This document shows, in pieces, positions 17,250 through 25,774 of a stretch of DNA of 64,000 bases. Under the pieces are notes generated by a model. The model saw nothing but the letters and a program-made list of their open reading frames with translations. It ran no database searches and had not been told where the DNA came from. The stretch is taken from contig CAYZWI010000014.1 of NCBI GenBank assembly GCA_964482205.1, forward strand, positions 1-64,000. Direction: 5' to 3'. How positions within the stretch are numbered: the stretch's first letter is position 1; every line of letters begins with the position of its first letter. The translations under genes and the position numbers were made by a program. This DNA comes from JAZDGX01 sp964482205 (GTDB lineage Bacteria; Eisenbacteria; RBG-16-71-46; CAIMUX01; WJJG01).

Positions 17250-17289
17250 GGCTGCGGGCGTGTACCCGGAGGGGCAGGAGGTGTTCGCG

Positions 17290-18360
17290 ATGGGTCAGCC
17301 GAGGTCGATCCGGCACGCCTTGTGGGCCGCGATGCTGCTGGCGGTCGCGCTGCTGCTGTGCCTCGCGTCTCCCGCGGTTCATGCCCAGGCAGGCCCCAGC
17401 GGGCTTCAGATCAAGAACGAGCTCGAGCGCACGGACCGCGTGCTGGAACGCGCGGCCCAGGAAGCGAACGAAGTCCGAAACGCCTACACCCAAGACCGCC
17501 TGCGGAAGGCGCGCGACACGCAGCGGCGCGCCTGGAGCGAGTACCGCACCGGAACGCAGGCGGGCATGCGAAGCGCGCTCGCGCTCTCGAAGAATGCGCG
17601 CAGCCTGGCGCTGCAGGCGATCGAAGCGGCCGGCATCGAGAAGCGGGCGCGCGAGTCGGTCCGCGCGATGATCGAGCAGGCGCAGACCCGCGCGTCGGAA
17701 GTGCAAGCGCTTCTCGCCCCGATGCGGAACCTGCCCGCCCAAAAACTCCTGGAACAGGCGATCGAGCAGTTGGGGCGCGCGCGCACGGCGTTTCAGGAGG
17801 GCAAGCCCCAGGCGGCCAGGCTGGCGGCGCTCTCGCAGAGCTTGATCGAGCGCGCCGCGAAGCTGGCGGCGGGCCAGGCGAACGCAACCGGCGCGGCGCA
17901 GATGTCGATCGAGCGTGCCCGGGCGCTGCTCGCCGAGGCCGAGGCGCGGATGGCGCAGGAGCAACCGCCCGCTTCCGCGCAGACGCTCCTCTCGGACGCA
18001 AGAGAAATGCTCGTCCAGGCGGAACAGGCGGGCAAGGAGGGCAGGCCCGGGCTCGCGCTGCGTTTGGCTGCTTCGGCGCGCGAGCGGGGGCTGCGGATTC
18101 TCTCCCTGATGAAGGAGCTTCCGAGCGCGGATGCGCTCCTTCTGAACATCGAGGATCTCGAGGAATCGTACGCGGAGCTCGCTCCGCGAATCGAGGCGCA
18201 GGCGAATGCCGAGGCCCAGGCATGGATCGAGCAGGGGCGGGCCCTGCTGGCCAAGGCTCGCGATGCCTTTCGGGCCGGCCGAGCGGAAGAGACGCTCGCG
18301 AGCCTCGTGGCCGCTCAATCGCTGTTGCGAGAGGCGGCCGAAAGGGCGGGCATCGAGTAG
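17290..18360 (+). CDS. Exported alpha-helical repeat protein
   Basis: A 356-aa predicted periplasmic protein of unknown function. A signal peptide ends at about residue 32 (SPAVHA|QAG). The rest is almost wholly helical and Ala/Arg/Glu/Gln-rich, with repeated heptad-like stretches such as LLEQAIEQLGRARTAFQEG and ARALLAEAEARMAQEQ. This resembles TPR-less coiled-coil or helical-hairpin arrays. AGGAGG lies 8 nt before the ATG at 17290. It follows the two-component pair by 40 bp and precedes a barrel protein by 16 bp. The four genes may form one envelope-related operon. Confidence 0.65.
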   Translation: MGQPRSIRHALWAAMLLAVALLLCLASPAVHAQAGPSGLQIKNELERTDRVLERAAQEANEVRNAYTQDRLRKARDTQRRAWSEYRTGTQAGMRSALALSKNARSLALQAIEAAGIEKRARESVRAMIEQAQTRASEVQALLAPMRNLPAQKLLEQAIEQLGRARTAFQEGKPQAARLAALSQSLIERAAKLAAGQANATGAAQMSIERARALLAEAEARMAQEQPPASAQTLLSDAREMLVQAEQAGKEGRPGLALRLAASARERGLRILSLMKELPSADALLLNIEDLEESYAELAPRIEAQANAEAQAWIEQGRALLAKARDAFRAGRAEETLASLVAAQSLLREAAERAGIE

Positions 18361-18376
18361 GAGCATCCGCAACGCC

Positions 18377-20077
18377 ATGGGAATCCGCATGCGGCAACGC
18401 CCCTTCCAGCGGGCTTGTCTGCTGGCCATCGCCTTCGTTGCCGGTGCGCCCGCCGCTTGGGCTGCGGAACAGCCTCCCGATTCCATCGCGAGGATGAGCA
18501 CCGTCGCTGCCCCCGATTCCAACGCCTTCTCCACTTTGCTTCCCGTGGTGCGCCCGCTGGACCCGCGAACCGTCGATCCCGCGGCCGGCGAGATCGCTTG
18601 CGATTCTTCCGCCGCCGGCGCGGCTATGGCCGCTTCCTCCGGCCGGAATTCGACGGCAAGGAATGCGCCTTCCCGCTCCGTGCGTCTCGAGGGGGCGAGC
18701 GGCTTCGAGTTCGAAGGGATGGATCAATCCTTCGGGCTCGAGACCTGGCTCGATCCCGGCGGCGCGGGATGGCCGGATGAGGAACAACTGGAGAGCCTGC
18801 GCGGCCGGCTTCGGGAAACCGAGCTTCTGGGATACGCAAGCCTTCTCCTGCGCGGCGCGGATTCCGAATCGTGGGGGCCGCGCCTGCAAGCGGACGCGCG
18901 TTGGGGAAGCCGGCGGAAATCTTTGACCGCCGACGGCGAATTCGGATGGGAAGCGGGCCCGCTGCGCGGGCTCACGCTGCGCGATCGGATGCAATTCGAT
19001 CGAAGGTCGATCGAGGAGGCTTCGGCGACCTCCTCCAGCGGACAGAATGTCCTCTCCTTTCAATGGAGTCCGCTTCACGGGAAGGGCTGGCGCCCCGTCG
19101 CTCGCGGAGAAGCGGACATCTCCTGGTCGGACGACGATCTCGCCCAGGGAGACACGCTTGGCGCGCTCTACGCCTACTTCCTCGATTACCGGCGCTTCAC
19201 GGCCGGAATCGGGATGGCGAGCGCGGCCGGGAATTCCGCCTTCCTAGATTTCGTCCACAAGGAATCGCAAGCGGGCGGGGGAGCCGACTACGACGCGGGC
19301 ATCCTGCGGCTTCAACACGCCGCGTATTCGGTCCGCGGTTTCCGGCATGTGGAAGCGCGCTGCGAGCGCCGGGAAACGCCCGCCATGCCGGACTCCCTCG
19401 CATCCTTTTCTTCCGCGCTGCGCTCCTATTGGGAAGCCGCTCTCGAATCGTCCTGGCAGCATCGGCTTGGTCCATTCGAATGGGAGGGCGCGCTCGACCT
19501 GACCGGCACGCGCTTCGATTCGGGCGCCCCTCGAGACAGTCTGGCGGCAGGCTTCGGATGGGATGCGGATCGATTGCGCATCGAGGGCGAGTGGATCCTG
19601 CGCCGCGCGCTCTTCGGCGGGCTGCCTTCGGTCGACGATCTTCTGGCCGGCGTCGCGGCTCTCGATGATACAGGGCCGCCCGAGCTGCGCGCGGGAGCGG
19701 GGTTCAAGGGAGAGCGCCTTTGGCTGAGCGGAGGGGCGGGCGAATATGCCTCGTGGGGAGGCAAGCTCGAGCTCGTTATCCAGGGGGGACGATCCCTGGG
19801 AGGCGCGTGGATCGAAGCGGATGTGGAAGCGGGACGCCGCAATTACCTGGAAGAGGCGTCCTCGCTGGTGCTCGATGTCGGAGGACTCGCCTATTCCTTC
19901 GCTCAAAGCGATTACCTTTTCCTGCGCCTCTCGCTATTGGCGTCGGGGCGGTTGCCGCTCGGTCTCGAATGGGAAGGGTACGCGTTTCTCGAGCGCGAAG
20001 ATCACGAGACGGGCGAGAGCGATGCGAGGATCGGATCGGTCCATCTCGCCGTGAAACGCCGCTGGCCGCTCTGGTAG
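18377..20077 (+). CDS. Predicted outer-membrane beta-barrel protein
   Basis: A 566-aa exported protein. The signal peptide ends near residue 29 (AAWA|AEQ). A 100-residue Ser/Ala/Pro-rich linker follows, then a long series of alternating-pattern strands with repeated aromatic residues (DYRRFTAGIGMAS, RLRIEGEWILRRALF, DYLFLRLSLLASGRL). It ends in Trp (KRRWPLW), fitting a barrel beta-signal. No enzymatic motif was seen. It sits 16 bp after the helical exported protein and is probably in the same operon as the upstream sensor pair. The start at ATG 18377 is uncertain because the ribosome-binding site is weak; ATG 18389 is possible. Confidence 0.6.
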   Translation: MGIRMRQRPFQRACLLAIAFVAGAPAAWAAEQPPDSIARMSTVAAPDSNAFSTLLPVVRPLDPRTVDPAAGEIACDSSAAGAAMAASSGRNSTARNAPSRSVRLEGASGFEFEGMDQSFGLETWLDPGGAGWPDEEQLESLRGRLRETELLGYASLLLRGADSESWGPRLQADARWGSRRKSLTADGEFGWEAGPLRGLTLRDRMQFDRRSIEEASATSSSGQNVLSFQWSPLHGKGWRPVARGEADISWSDDDLAQGDTLGALYAYFLDYRRFTAGIGMASAAGNSAFLDFVHKESQAGGGADYDAGILRLQHAAYSVRGFRHVEARCERRETPAMPDSLASFSSALRSYWEAALESSWQHRLGPFEWEGALDLTGTRFDSGAPRDSLAAGFGWDADRLRIEGEWILRRALFGGLPSVDDLLAGVAALDDTGPPELRAGAGFKGERLWLSGGAGEYASWGGKLELVIQGGRSLGGAWIEADVEAGRRNYLEEASSLVLDVGGLAYSFAQSDYLFLRLSLLASGRLPLGLEWEGYAFLEREDHETGESDARIGSVHLAVKRRWPLW

Positions 20078-20167
20078 CGCCGGTCCGGTGCCGATGGCGC
20101 GCCGCGCTGCGCCGGCGCATTCCGCCAAGTTTTGGGCAACGAACGCGCCCGCGATCCGGGGCGCGAA

Positions 20168-20196
20168 TTGACACTCCCCCGCGCGCTTTCTATACT
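20168..20196 (+). promoter_or_regulatory. Sigma-70 promoter of ybbR
   Basis: TTGACA at 20168-20173 and TATACT at 20191-20196 are separated by 17 bp. This is a near-perfect housekeeping promoter, placing the transcript start near 20203, about 22 nt before the ybbR GTG. Confidence 0.85.
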
Positions 20197-20224
20197 GCTG
20201 CCCACGATTGAAAGGAAATCGCGC

Positions 20225-21172
20225 GTGCCCCATCTCAGAGAGCGTTTGTTGCGCAATGCCGGGACCAAGATTCTGGCCCTCGCCCTCGCGGTCTTCCTCT
20301 ATCTGCATGTCTTCGTCAGCCAGGAAGGCGAAGCGGTCATGGATGTGCCGATCGAGCTCGCCGGCATTCCCGAAGGGCTCACCTGGGCCGGCTCGATTCC
20401 TCACACGGCGCGCGTGCGATTCCGCGGAGTCGGGCTCGATCTCTTCAAGATGCGAACGCGCGTCGAGCGGGCGCGCCTGATCGTCCAGGTGAGCGGCGCG
20501 CGGCCCGGCCAGTACCAACGGCCGCTGGTTTCCGAGGATGTGCGTCTGCCGGAGAATCTGGATGTGCAGGCAGTGGCGGTCGAATCCCCCCGCGAGATCT
20601 CGCTCACCTTCGACAGCGTGCTCCGCAAGAAGCTCGCCGTCGTGCCGCGGGTGGGAGGCCGGGTCGCTTCCGGATACACCGTCCAGGGGCACATCGTGGT
20701 CCAGCCGGAGTCGGTTCTCGTGCGGGGGCCGGCCGACTCGCTGGCGTCCGCCCGTCACATCGAGACGCAGCTGATCGACCTGAGCGATCAGGAGGATCTG
20801 ATCACCCTCCGCGTGCCGCTGTTGGTCTGCGATGGGTGCCAGGCGACGCCCTCCGATGTGACCGTGCGAATCTCGATCGAGCGGGTGGTCTCGCGGACCT
20901 TCGCGCGGCTGCCCGTCGATGTCCTCCGCTCGCGAGGCGTGCGCGTGAAGAGGCTCGAGCCGCAAACGGGAAGCGTGGCGATCAGCGGGCCCGTCAGCGT
21001 CGTCGAGGCGCTGCAGCCGGGGGACTTGCGCCTCTCCATCGAGGCCCGGGGACTTCCCCCGGGGGGCTCGTACAGTCTGATGGCGAGCATCGAGCTCCGC
21101 AGCCCGTCGCTTTCCGGCTCCGTCTCGATCCAACCGGTCGAGCCGGAGAAGTTCGAGGTCGAGCTGGAATGA
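20225..21172 (+). CDS. YbbR-domain membrane-anchored protein (CdaR-like)
   Basis: A 315-aa protein. One N-terminal transmembrane helix (residues about 12-29, AGTKILALALAVFLYLHV) anchors it, followed by three to four YbbR-type beta domains outside the membrane. In Firmicutes the YbbR protein CdaR regulates the diadenylate cyclase CdaA. No cyclase gene lies beside this one, so the partner is unknown here. The GTG at 20225 follows AAAGGA by 9 nt and sits just downstream of an excellent promoter. Frames starting earlier would begin inside that promoter. Confidence 0.8.
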   Translation: MPHLRERLLRNAGTKILALALAVFLYLHVFVSQEGEAVMDVPIELAGIPEGLTWAGSIPHTARVRFRGVGLDLFKMRTRVERARLIVQVSGARPGQYQRPLVSEDVRLPENLDVQAVAVESPREISLTFDSVLRKKLAVVPRVGGRVASGYTVQGHIVVQPESVLVRGPADSLASARHIETQLIDLSDQEDLITLRVPLLVCDGCQATPSDVTVRISIERVVSRTFARLPVDVLRSRGVRVKRLEPQTGSVAISGPVSVVEALQPGDLRLSIEARGLPPGGSYSLMASIELRSPSLSGSVSIQPVEPEKFEVELE

Positions 21173-21315
21173 GCGGCACTCGCCGCCGTCGAGGAGACGG
21201 CCAGGCAACCGAGCGCGGGCCGGCCGGCGGAGTTGCGCGCTCACTTGGCCAGGCCGGCGCCAGGGGGAGGCGTGGAGTCGCCGGTGTCGTTCGAGAGGCC
21301 GATGAGGGGGATGCC

Positions 21316-21519
21316 ATGGAACCGGACATGGAGTATTTCTATTGCCCCATGACCCGCCAGCTCTGCCGGGGGGGCAAGGTCTGGGTGGACCCCGCGGAGC
21401 GGCGCGAAGAGGCGGGATGCGTCTTCTGGCACAAGAAGGAGCTGCGCTGCGTCCTGCGCATGATCGAATTCGACCTCTTCAATATCGCCCGTGCCCTGGA
21501 CGAGCTCCGCAACCGCTGA
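21316..21519 (+). CDS. 67-aa cysteine-containing small protein
   Basis: A short protein with four Cys in a spread pattern (YFYCP, QLCRGG, AGCVFW, LRCVLR) and a helical C-terminus rich in hydrophobic and acidic residues (MIEFDLFNIARALDELRN). The Cys could bind zinc, but the spacing fits no ribbon I know. GAGGGG lies 6 nt upstream of the ATG. It follows ybbR by 143 bp in the same direction and may share its transcript. No family was recognised. Confidence 0.55.
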   Translation: MEPDMEYFYCPMTRQLCRGGKVWVDPAERREEAGCVFWHKKELRCVLRMIEFDLFNIARALDELRNR

Positions 21520-21657
21520 GCGAGCCCCGGGCCCGGCCCGCATGCCGTTTGCCCGATGCCTTTCCCGGCGGGCCCTCAAAACCGGCCCGGAAACCCGTCC
21601 GGGGACGGAAACCTTGCTGGGCCTTGAACTTGTTCCTCGCGCGCCTGTCTTTTGATG

Positions 21658-21686
21658 TTGACACCTTCCTGGGCTCATGGTAGGTA
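21658..21686 (+). promoter_or_regulatory. Promoter upstream of HU gene
   Basis: A perfect TTGACA (21658-21663) is followed after 17 bp by TAGGTA (21681-21686), a weak -10. It lies about 110 bp upstream of the HU start and is the best promoter candidate in this gap. Confidence 0.55.
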
Positions 21687-21795
21687 GCAATGTCTTGTGG
21701 GATGTGAGCTTGCGGCGAAGGAACGACTGATGCGGCCAAGGTCCGGGTGGCGCCGCACGCCTTCGCCCGATGCGGGTGGTCCCAAGGAGGAGCGC

Positions 21796-22077
21796 ATGAC
21801 AAAGGCGGATCTCGTCGACGAAATCGCCGATAAGACCGGACTCACCAAGAAGGATGTGGCCGACACGGTGGATGAGTTCCTCGAGGCGATCAAGCGTGCC
21901 CTCAAGAACGACAATCACATCGAAATCAGAGGGTTCGGCACCTTCAAGGTGCGCCAGCGCCGGGCGAGGGTCGCGCGCAACCCGAAGAATCCCGGGCAGC
22001 CGGTGCACGTCCCCGAGCGGCGCGTTCCCGTCTTCAAGGTATCGAAGCAATTGAAGGACATGGTGGCCAACGTCTGA
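21796..22077 (+). CDS. HU/IHF-family DNA-binding protein
   Basis: A 93-aa histone-like protein: MTKADLVDEIADKTGLTKKD, VDEFLEAIKRALKNDNHIEIRGFGTFKVRQRRARVARNPK split across the typical fold, and the beta-arm PGQPVHVPERRVPVFK that inserts in the minor groove. It bends and compacts DNA as a dimer. HU and IHF cannot be told apart safely. AAGGAGG lies 5 nt before the ATG. A GC-rich hairpin with a short T run follows the gene, so it is probably transcribed alone. Confidence 0.95.
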   Translation: MTKADLVDEIADKTGLTKKDVADTVDEFLEAIKRALKNDNHIEIRGFGTFKVRQRRARVARNPKNPGQPVHVPERRVPVFKVSKQLKDMVANV

Positions 22078-22115
22078 CGACGACTGGCTTCGAGTGGCTC
22101 CCGGGTTCCTTTCCC

Positions 22116-22137
22116 CGGCGGCGTCCGCCGCGCTTTT
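22116..22137 (+). terminator. Terminator candidate after HU gene
   Basis: CGGCGG (22116-22121) and CCGCCG (22125-22130) form a 6-bp GC stem with a 3-nt loop, followed by CGC and TTTT. The T run is short, so efficiency is uncertain. Confidence 0.5.
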
Positions 22138-22166
22138 CGGGACGCTTTTCCGCCTTTGCCCTCGTA

Positions 22167-22204
22167 GCGCCCGATCCTGATCCGGGCGCCCGATTCTGAT
22201 CCGG
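22167..22204. repeat. 19-bp tandem direct repeat
   Basis: Two adjacent 19-bp copies (22167-22185 and 22186-22204, GCGCCCGATCCTGATCCGG type) differ at one base. They lie just before the phosphatidyltransferase start and have no evident function. Confidence 0.7.
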
Positions 22205-22227
22205 GCCGGTCCGTCACGAGGGGATGC

Positions 22228-22857
22228 ATGCTGATCACGACAAAGCAGAGAATGCGCCGGATCGTGATGCCCCTGGCCCGGTTGTGCGTGCGAGCCGGAA
22301 TCGTTCCGGACCAACTCAGTCTCGCCGGCCTCCTAGGAGCGGTGCTCAGCGGCCTGAGTCTCGCCTATGGCAAGCTCGTTCCGGCTCTCGCCTGGCTCGC
22401 GTTCAGCCTGCTGTGCGACCTGCTCGACGGGGATGTCGCCCGGCTGCGCGCGCAGGGGCCGTCCCGCTTCGGCGCGTTCCTCGACTCGACCCTCGACCGC
22501 ATTTCCGAGGCCCTGCTCTTCGCCGGGTACCTCGTCGGCACGGCGCGAGCCCGGGGAGGATTGGAGGAGCTCTGGGTGGCCGCCTGGGCGCTCGCCCTGA
22601 CCGGCGGCTTTCTCGTGAGCTACACCCGGGCGCGGGCGGAGGGCCTTGGGATCGAGTGCCGGATCGGAATCGCCGATCGCAGCCTGCGCATGCTGCTCTT
22701 CATCGCCATGCTCCTCGCCGGGTATCGGACCTCCCTCTACTTCCTTGCCGCACTGAGCGTGCTCAATTGGGTGACGGTGGGCCAACGCGCCGCTCTCGTG
22801 CGCCGCGAGGCGGGATCGAGCGGCTCAACCAGCGGCAATCGCGGGCCGGTTCGATGA
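22228..22857 (+). CDS. CDP-alcohol phosphatidyltransferase family membrane protein
   Basis: A 209-aa polytopic membrane enzyme. The family signature DGx2ARx8Gx3Dx3D is complete (DGDVARLRAQGPSRFGAFLD, then STLD) and provides the metal-binding Asp residues. Relatives exchange CMP of a CDP-linked alcohol for another alcohol in phospholipid or inositol-phosphate synthesis; the substrate here cannot be predicted. GAGGGG precedes the ATG. Its stop overlaps the tmk start as ATGA, so the two are cotranslated. A second member of the family lies at 40955. Confidence 0.85.
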   Translation: MLITTKQRMRRIVMPLARLCVRAGIVPDQLSLAGLLGAVLSGLSLAYGKLVPALAWLAFSLLCDLLDGDVARLRAQGPSRFGAFLDSTLDRISEALLFAGYLVGTARARGGLEELWVAAWALALTGGFLVSYTRARAEGLGIECRIGIADRSLRMLLFIAMLLAGYRTSLYFLAALSVLNWVTVGQRAALVRREAGSSGSTSGNRGPVR

Positions 22858-23495
22858 GCGCGCGGCGGCCGGTTCCGTTCCTTTCCTTCGAAGGCATCGA
22901 AGGGTGCGGCAAGACGACCCAGATCGAGCGCCTTGCGTCGCGCCTGCGGACCGACGGCCGAGCTTGTCTCGTCACTCGGGAACCGGGCGGGACACCTTTC
23001 GGCGATCAGCTGCGCGACCTGCTCCTTCGTTGGGAAGGCTCGGAAATCGACGGGCTGATCGAGCTCTTCCTTCTCGAGGCGTCTCGCCGGGCTCACGTCG
23101 CTCGCGCGATCCTGCCCGCGCTGGCCGCGGGCACGATCGTGATCTCCGATCGCTTCGCCGATTCCTCGATCGCCTATCAGGCGGGAGGCCGGGGCATCGA
23201 TCGCGAATGGGTCGAGCATATGAATCGCTACGCGACTGGCGGAGTGGAACCCGATCTCACCTTTCTCCTCGATCTGGACGCGGAGGAAGGATTGCGAAGG
23301 GTGCAGCAGAGGGACCGCACCGAGGACAGGCTCGAGCGGGAGAAGCTGGATTTTCACCGGCGCGTGCGCGAGAGCTACCTCGCGCTTGCGGCCGGGAATC
23401 GCGAGCGCTTTCGCGTCATCGACGCCACCATGGACGCGGCTCGCATTCACGAGAAGATTCTCGCGTGGGTGGTTCCGCTGCTGCCTTCCCTCTGA
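22854..23495 (+). CDS. tmk: Thymidylate kinase
   Basis: A 213-aa dTMP kinase making dTDP for DNA synthesis. Visible are the P-loop FEGIEGCGKTTQIERLA, TREPGGTPFGDQLRDLLL, the DRx motif VISDRFADSSIAYQAGGRG and the LID region QQRDRTEDRLEREKLDFHRR. The P-loop has Glu-Gly-Cys where many have Asp-Gly-Ala or Ser, a tolerated variation. The length is normal. Its ATG overlaps the preceding phosphatidyltransferase stop by 4 bp. Confidence 0.95.
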   Translation: MSARRPVPFLSFEGIEGCGKTTQIERLASRLRTDGRACLVTREPGGTPFGDQLRDLLLRWEGSEIDGLIELFLLEASRRAHVARAILPALAAGTIVISDRFADSSIAYQAGGRGIDREWVEHMNRYATGGVEPDLTFLLDLDAEEGLRRVQQRDRTEDRLEREKLDFHRRVRESYLALAAGNRERFRVIDATMDAARIHEKILAWVVPLLPSL

Positions 23496-23699
23496 CGGAA
23501 GGCGCCGGACGAGCAGCCGCCCGCTCCATCGACGGCCCGTCCGGCGGGCAATCGGATGCCTGGTTCTCGAACGGCCACGCTTTCCGCCTTCGCTCTTCCT
23601 CCTGCCTTCGGTTTGTCCCGTCGATTGTCCGATCTCAACCAATCGCGCGTTCAAAATGCGTCTCCGGCGAGCATCGTGAACGGGAAAGTCGCGGCCGCT

Positions 23700-23708
23700 T
23701 GGTATAAT
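23700..23708 (+). promoter_or_regulatory. Extended -10 promoter of S41 protease gene
   Basis: TGG followed by a perfect TATAAT (23703-23708) forms an extended -10 element. No good -35 is present. The predicted start of transcription, about 23715, coincides with the GTG start codon at 23716, suggesting a leaderless mRNA. Confidence 0.55.
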
Positions 23709-23715
23709 TTTTCTC

Positions 23716-25671
23716 GTGAGACGCCCTTCCTTCATCGCCATCGGCCGGCGCCCGTCCCGCCCCCGGGAACGAGCCGCCCGCGCGCGCGGTCGAACAGGGC
23801 TCCCACCCTCCGCAGACCTTCCGCAGCGTGGCTGGCCGGTCCTCCGTCGCTGTCTCCGCCGGCACGCGATCCTGGTTCTGCTCGCATTGCTGCTCTTCCC
23901 GAGAATGGTTTTCGCCCATGGGGCCGCATCCGCTCACCCCACTGGCGTGGTCCGGACTTCGGGTTCGTCCGGGAGCGCGGAGCGCGCCACGCTCGATCGG
24001 GCGGGCGACGGCGCTCATGCAACCGCCGATTCCCTGGATGCGGCGCTGGCCACCTTGATCGAATTCGTCCGCTCTCTGCACGAATGCTATGTCGACAGCC
24101 TTTCCGCCCGGTTTCTGCTGGAAGCCGCCGCGGAGGGAATCTGCCGCCGCCTGGATCCCCAGACCGATCTGCTCTCCGCCGCTGAGTGGGAACGCCTGAT
24201 GGAGAGCACCTCGTCCGGCTATGTCGGAATCGGCGTGGGTCTGGATTTCTCCGGCAAGTGGCCGCTCATACGATGCGTCGAGAGAGATTCCCCCGCGCGA
24301 GAAGCGGGGCTTCTCCCGGGCGATCGCGTGATCCGCATCGACGGCATCGATGTCGAAGGACGCGATCAAGCCGCCGTGAGCGCCATCATTCGCGGCCCGC
24401 AAGGGACGGCAGTCGACCTCACCGTCCGGTCGCCGGGCCGGGCGAGCGCCCGCTCGCTTCGCATCCCGAGAAGACAGGTCGATCTTCCCGCCGTGGAAGA
24501 GGCGCGTCTCGCCCGCCGCACGATCGGGTACCTGCGCATCAACCGCTTCGGCGTCGGCACCGCTGGAGAAGTGCTCGAGAAGATCGGGACCTGGCCGGAG
24601 GCCGAGCTGCGCGGAGCGATCTTCGACCTCCGCGGCAACCCGGGCGGCTTGTTCGACGAAGCGTCCGCCGCCGCGAATCTATTGCTTTCGCCCGGCGTTG
24701 AGATCGTCCGCACGGACAGCCGCCTTTCAAAAGAGCGCGAGCGGATCTGTTCGTCCGGCAGTCCGATGCTGAACGGCCTGCCGCTCGTCGTCCTCGTCGA
24801 CAGTCTCACGGCCAGCTCGGCCGAGCTCTTCGCGGGCGCTCTTCAAGGAGCGGGCGTCTGCACGATCGTCGGACACGAGACCTATGGCAAACGGACCATT
24901 CAGCGGTTCAAGCCTTTGCCCGGAGGAGGGGCTCTCCGCATCACGACCAGTCGTTTCGTGACGCCCGGGGATCGCAGGGCTCCTTCGCGCGACGACAACC
25001 CGCTCGCGGAGGGGGCGAGAGAAACGGCCAAGCAAGAAGGCGCCGATTCGAGTCCCGCCGAGAATGCGCCCGGCACCCGGGCGCGCGGCGACAGGTTGCG
25101 CGAACCGCAGGCGGGCATGCGGGAGCATGCCGCCGGGCATGCGGGCAGGATGCCGGGCCTGCTTCCCGATGTGGAATCTCCTTCCGATCCGTTGGACGCC
25201 TGGCTTTCGGCGGATTCTCTCGGGCTGCTCGCCCGGTTTCTCGAGATGGAAACCGGCGTGGCCGGGGGAATGGATTCTCTTCCCGGCTGGGGCCCCGATG
25301 CCCCCTGCGATGCGCGCCGGCTCACGACATCGGCGGAAGGGTTCGAGGCATGGCTCGCGCACTTCCATCAGGCGCTGCTGGGGTGGGGCATGCCCGGCGC
25401 CCAGGTCGAATCGCTGTTCGAGGACGAGATCCTTCTCCGCAGGATTTGGTGGACCGATTGGGCGGAAGAACGGTGGGGCAGCGACTGTTCCCGGGCGATC
25501 GAGGCGGAAAGCGATCCGTCGGTGAAGACGGCCATGGAGCGGCTGCTCGGGCCTTCCGCCGTCCTCGAGCCTCCTCCGGCCACGCCGGCGGTAGGCCGGC
25601 CGCCTCTCGATTCCGCGCCCGCGGGGGTGCCTTCCGCTCTCGCCGTCTCTTCCTCCGCTCGCCTCCCTTGA
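23716..25671 (+). CDS. S41-family C-terminal-processing-like protease
   Basis: A 651-aa exported serine peptidase. A long basic N-terminus of about 48 residues precedes a signal or anchor helix (HAILVLLALLLFPRMVFAHG). A tail-like helical part and a PDZ domain follow (SGYVGIGVGLDF, ERDSPAREAGLLPGDRVIRI). The S41 core has IFDLRGNPGG, the catalytic Ser in LTASSAELFAGAL and Lys in HETYGKRTIQRF. About 230 extra C-terminal residues without a recognised fold follow. CtpA-type enzymes trim periplasmic proteins. The GTG at 23716 lacks a ribosome-binding site but lies right at the predicted transcription start. No better start precedes the signal helix. Confidence 0.82.
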   Translation: MRRPSFIAIGRRPSRPRERAARARGRTGLPPSADLPQRGWPVLRRCLRRHAILVLLALLLFPRMVFAHGAASAHPTGVVRTSGSSGSAERATLDRAGDGAHATADSLDAALATLIEFVRSLHECYVDSLSARFLLEAAAEGICRRLDPQTDLLSAAEWERLMESTSSGYVGIGVGLDFSGKWPLIRCVERDSPAREAGLLPGDRVIRIDGIDVEGRDQAAVSAIIRGPQGTAVDLTVRSPGRASARSLRIPRRQVDLPAVEEARLARRTIGYLRINRFGVGTAGEVLEKIGTWPEAELRGAIFDLRGNPGGLFDEASAAANLLLSPGVEIVRTDSRLSKERERICSSGSPMLNGLPLVVLVDSLTASSAELFAGALQGAGVCTIVGHETYGKRTIQRFKPLPGGGALRITTSRFVTPGDRRAPSRDDNPLAEGARETAKQEGADSSPAENAPGTRARGDRLREPQAGMREHAAGHAGRMPGLLPDVESPSDPLDAWLSADSLGLLARFLEMETGVAGGMDSLPGWGPDAPCDARRLTTSAEGFEAWLAHFHQALLGWGMPGAQVESLFEDEILLRRIWWTDWAEERWGSDCSRAIEAESDPSVKTAMERLLGPSAVLEPPPATPAVGRPPLDSAPAGVPSALAVSSSARLP

Positions 25672-25688
25672 TCCGCGCTTCGTACGCC

Positions 25689-25717
25689 TTGGTCGACGGT
25701 GGCCGCGCGGGTATACT
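25689..25717 (+). promoter_or_regulatory. Promoter of larBC
   Basis: TTGGTC (25689-25694) and TATACT (25712-25717) are spaced 17 bp apart. They lie immediately after the protease stop codon and about 58 bp upstream of the larB TTG. Confidence 0.65.
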
Positions 25718-25774
25718 CGGCTTTTTGCGGCGCCGGCGCCGATCTCCACCGCATCCTGCCAAGGGAGGGGCCCG

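Noticed and set aside
14200..17300. Sigma-54 (-24/-12) promoters near the enhancer-binding protein genes
   Set aside because: I looked by eye for TGGCAC-N5-TTGC type sites near these genes and found none good enough to report.
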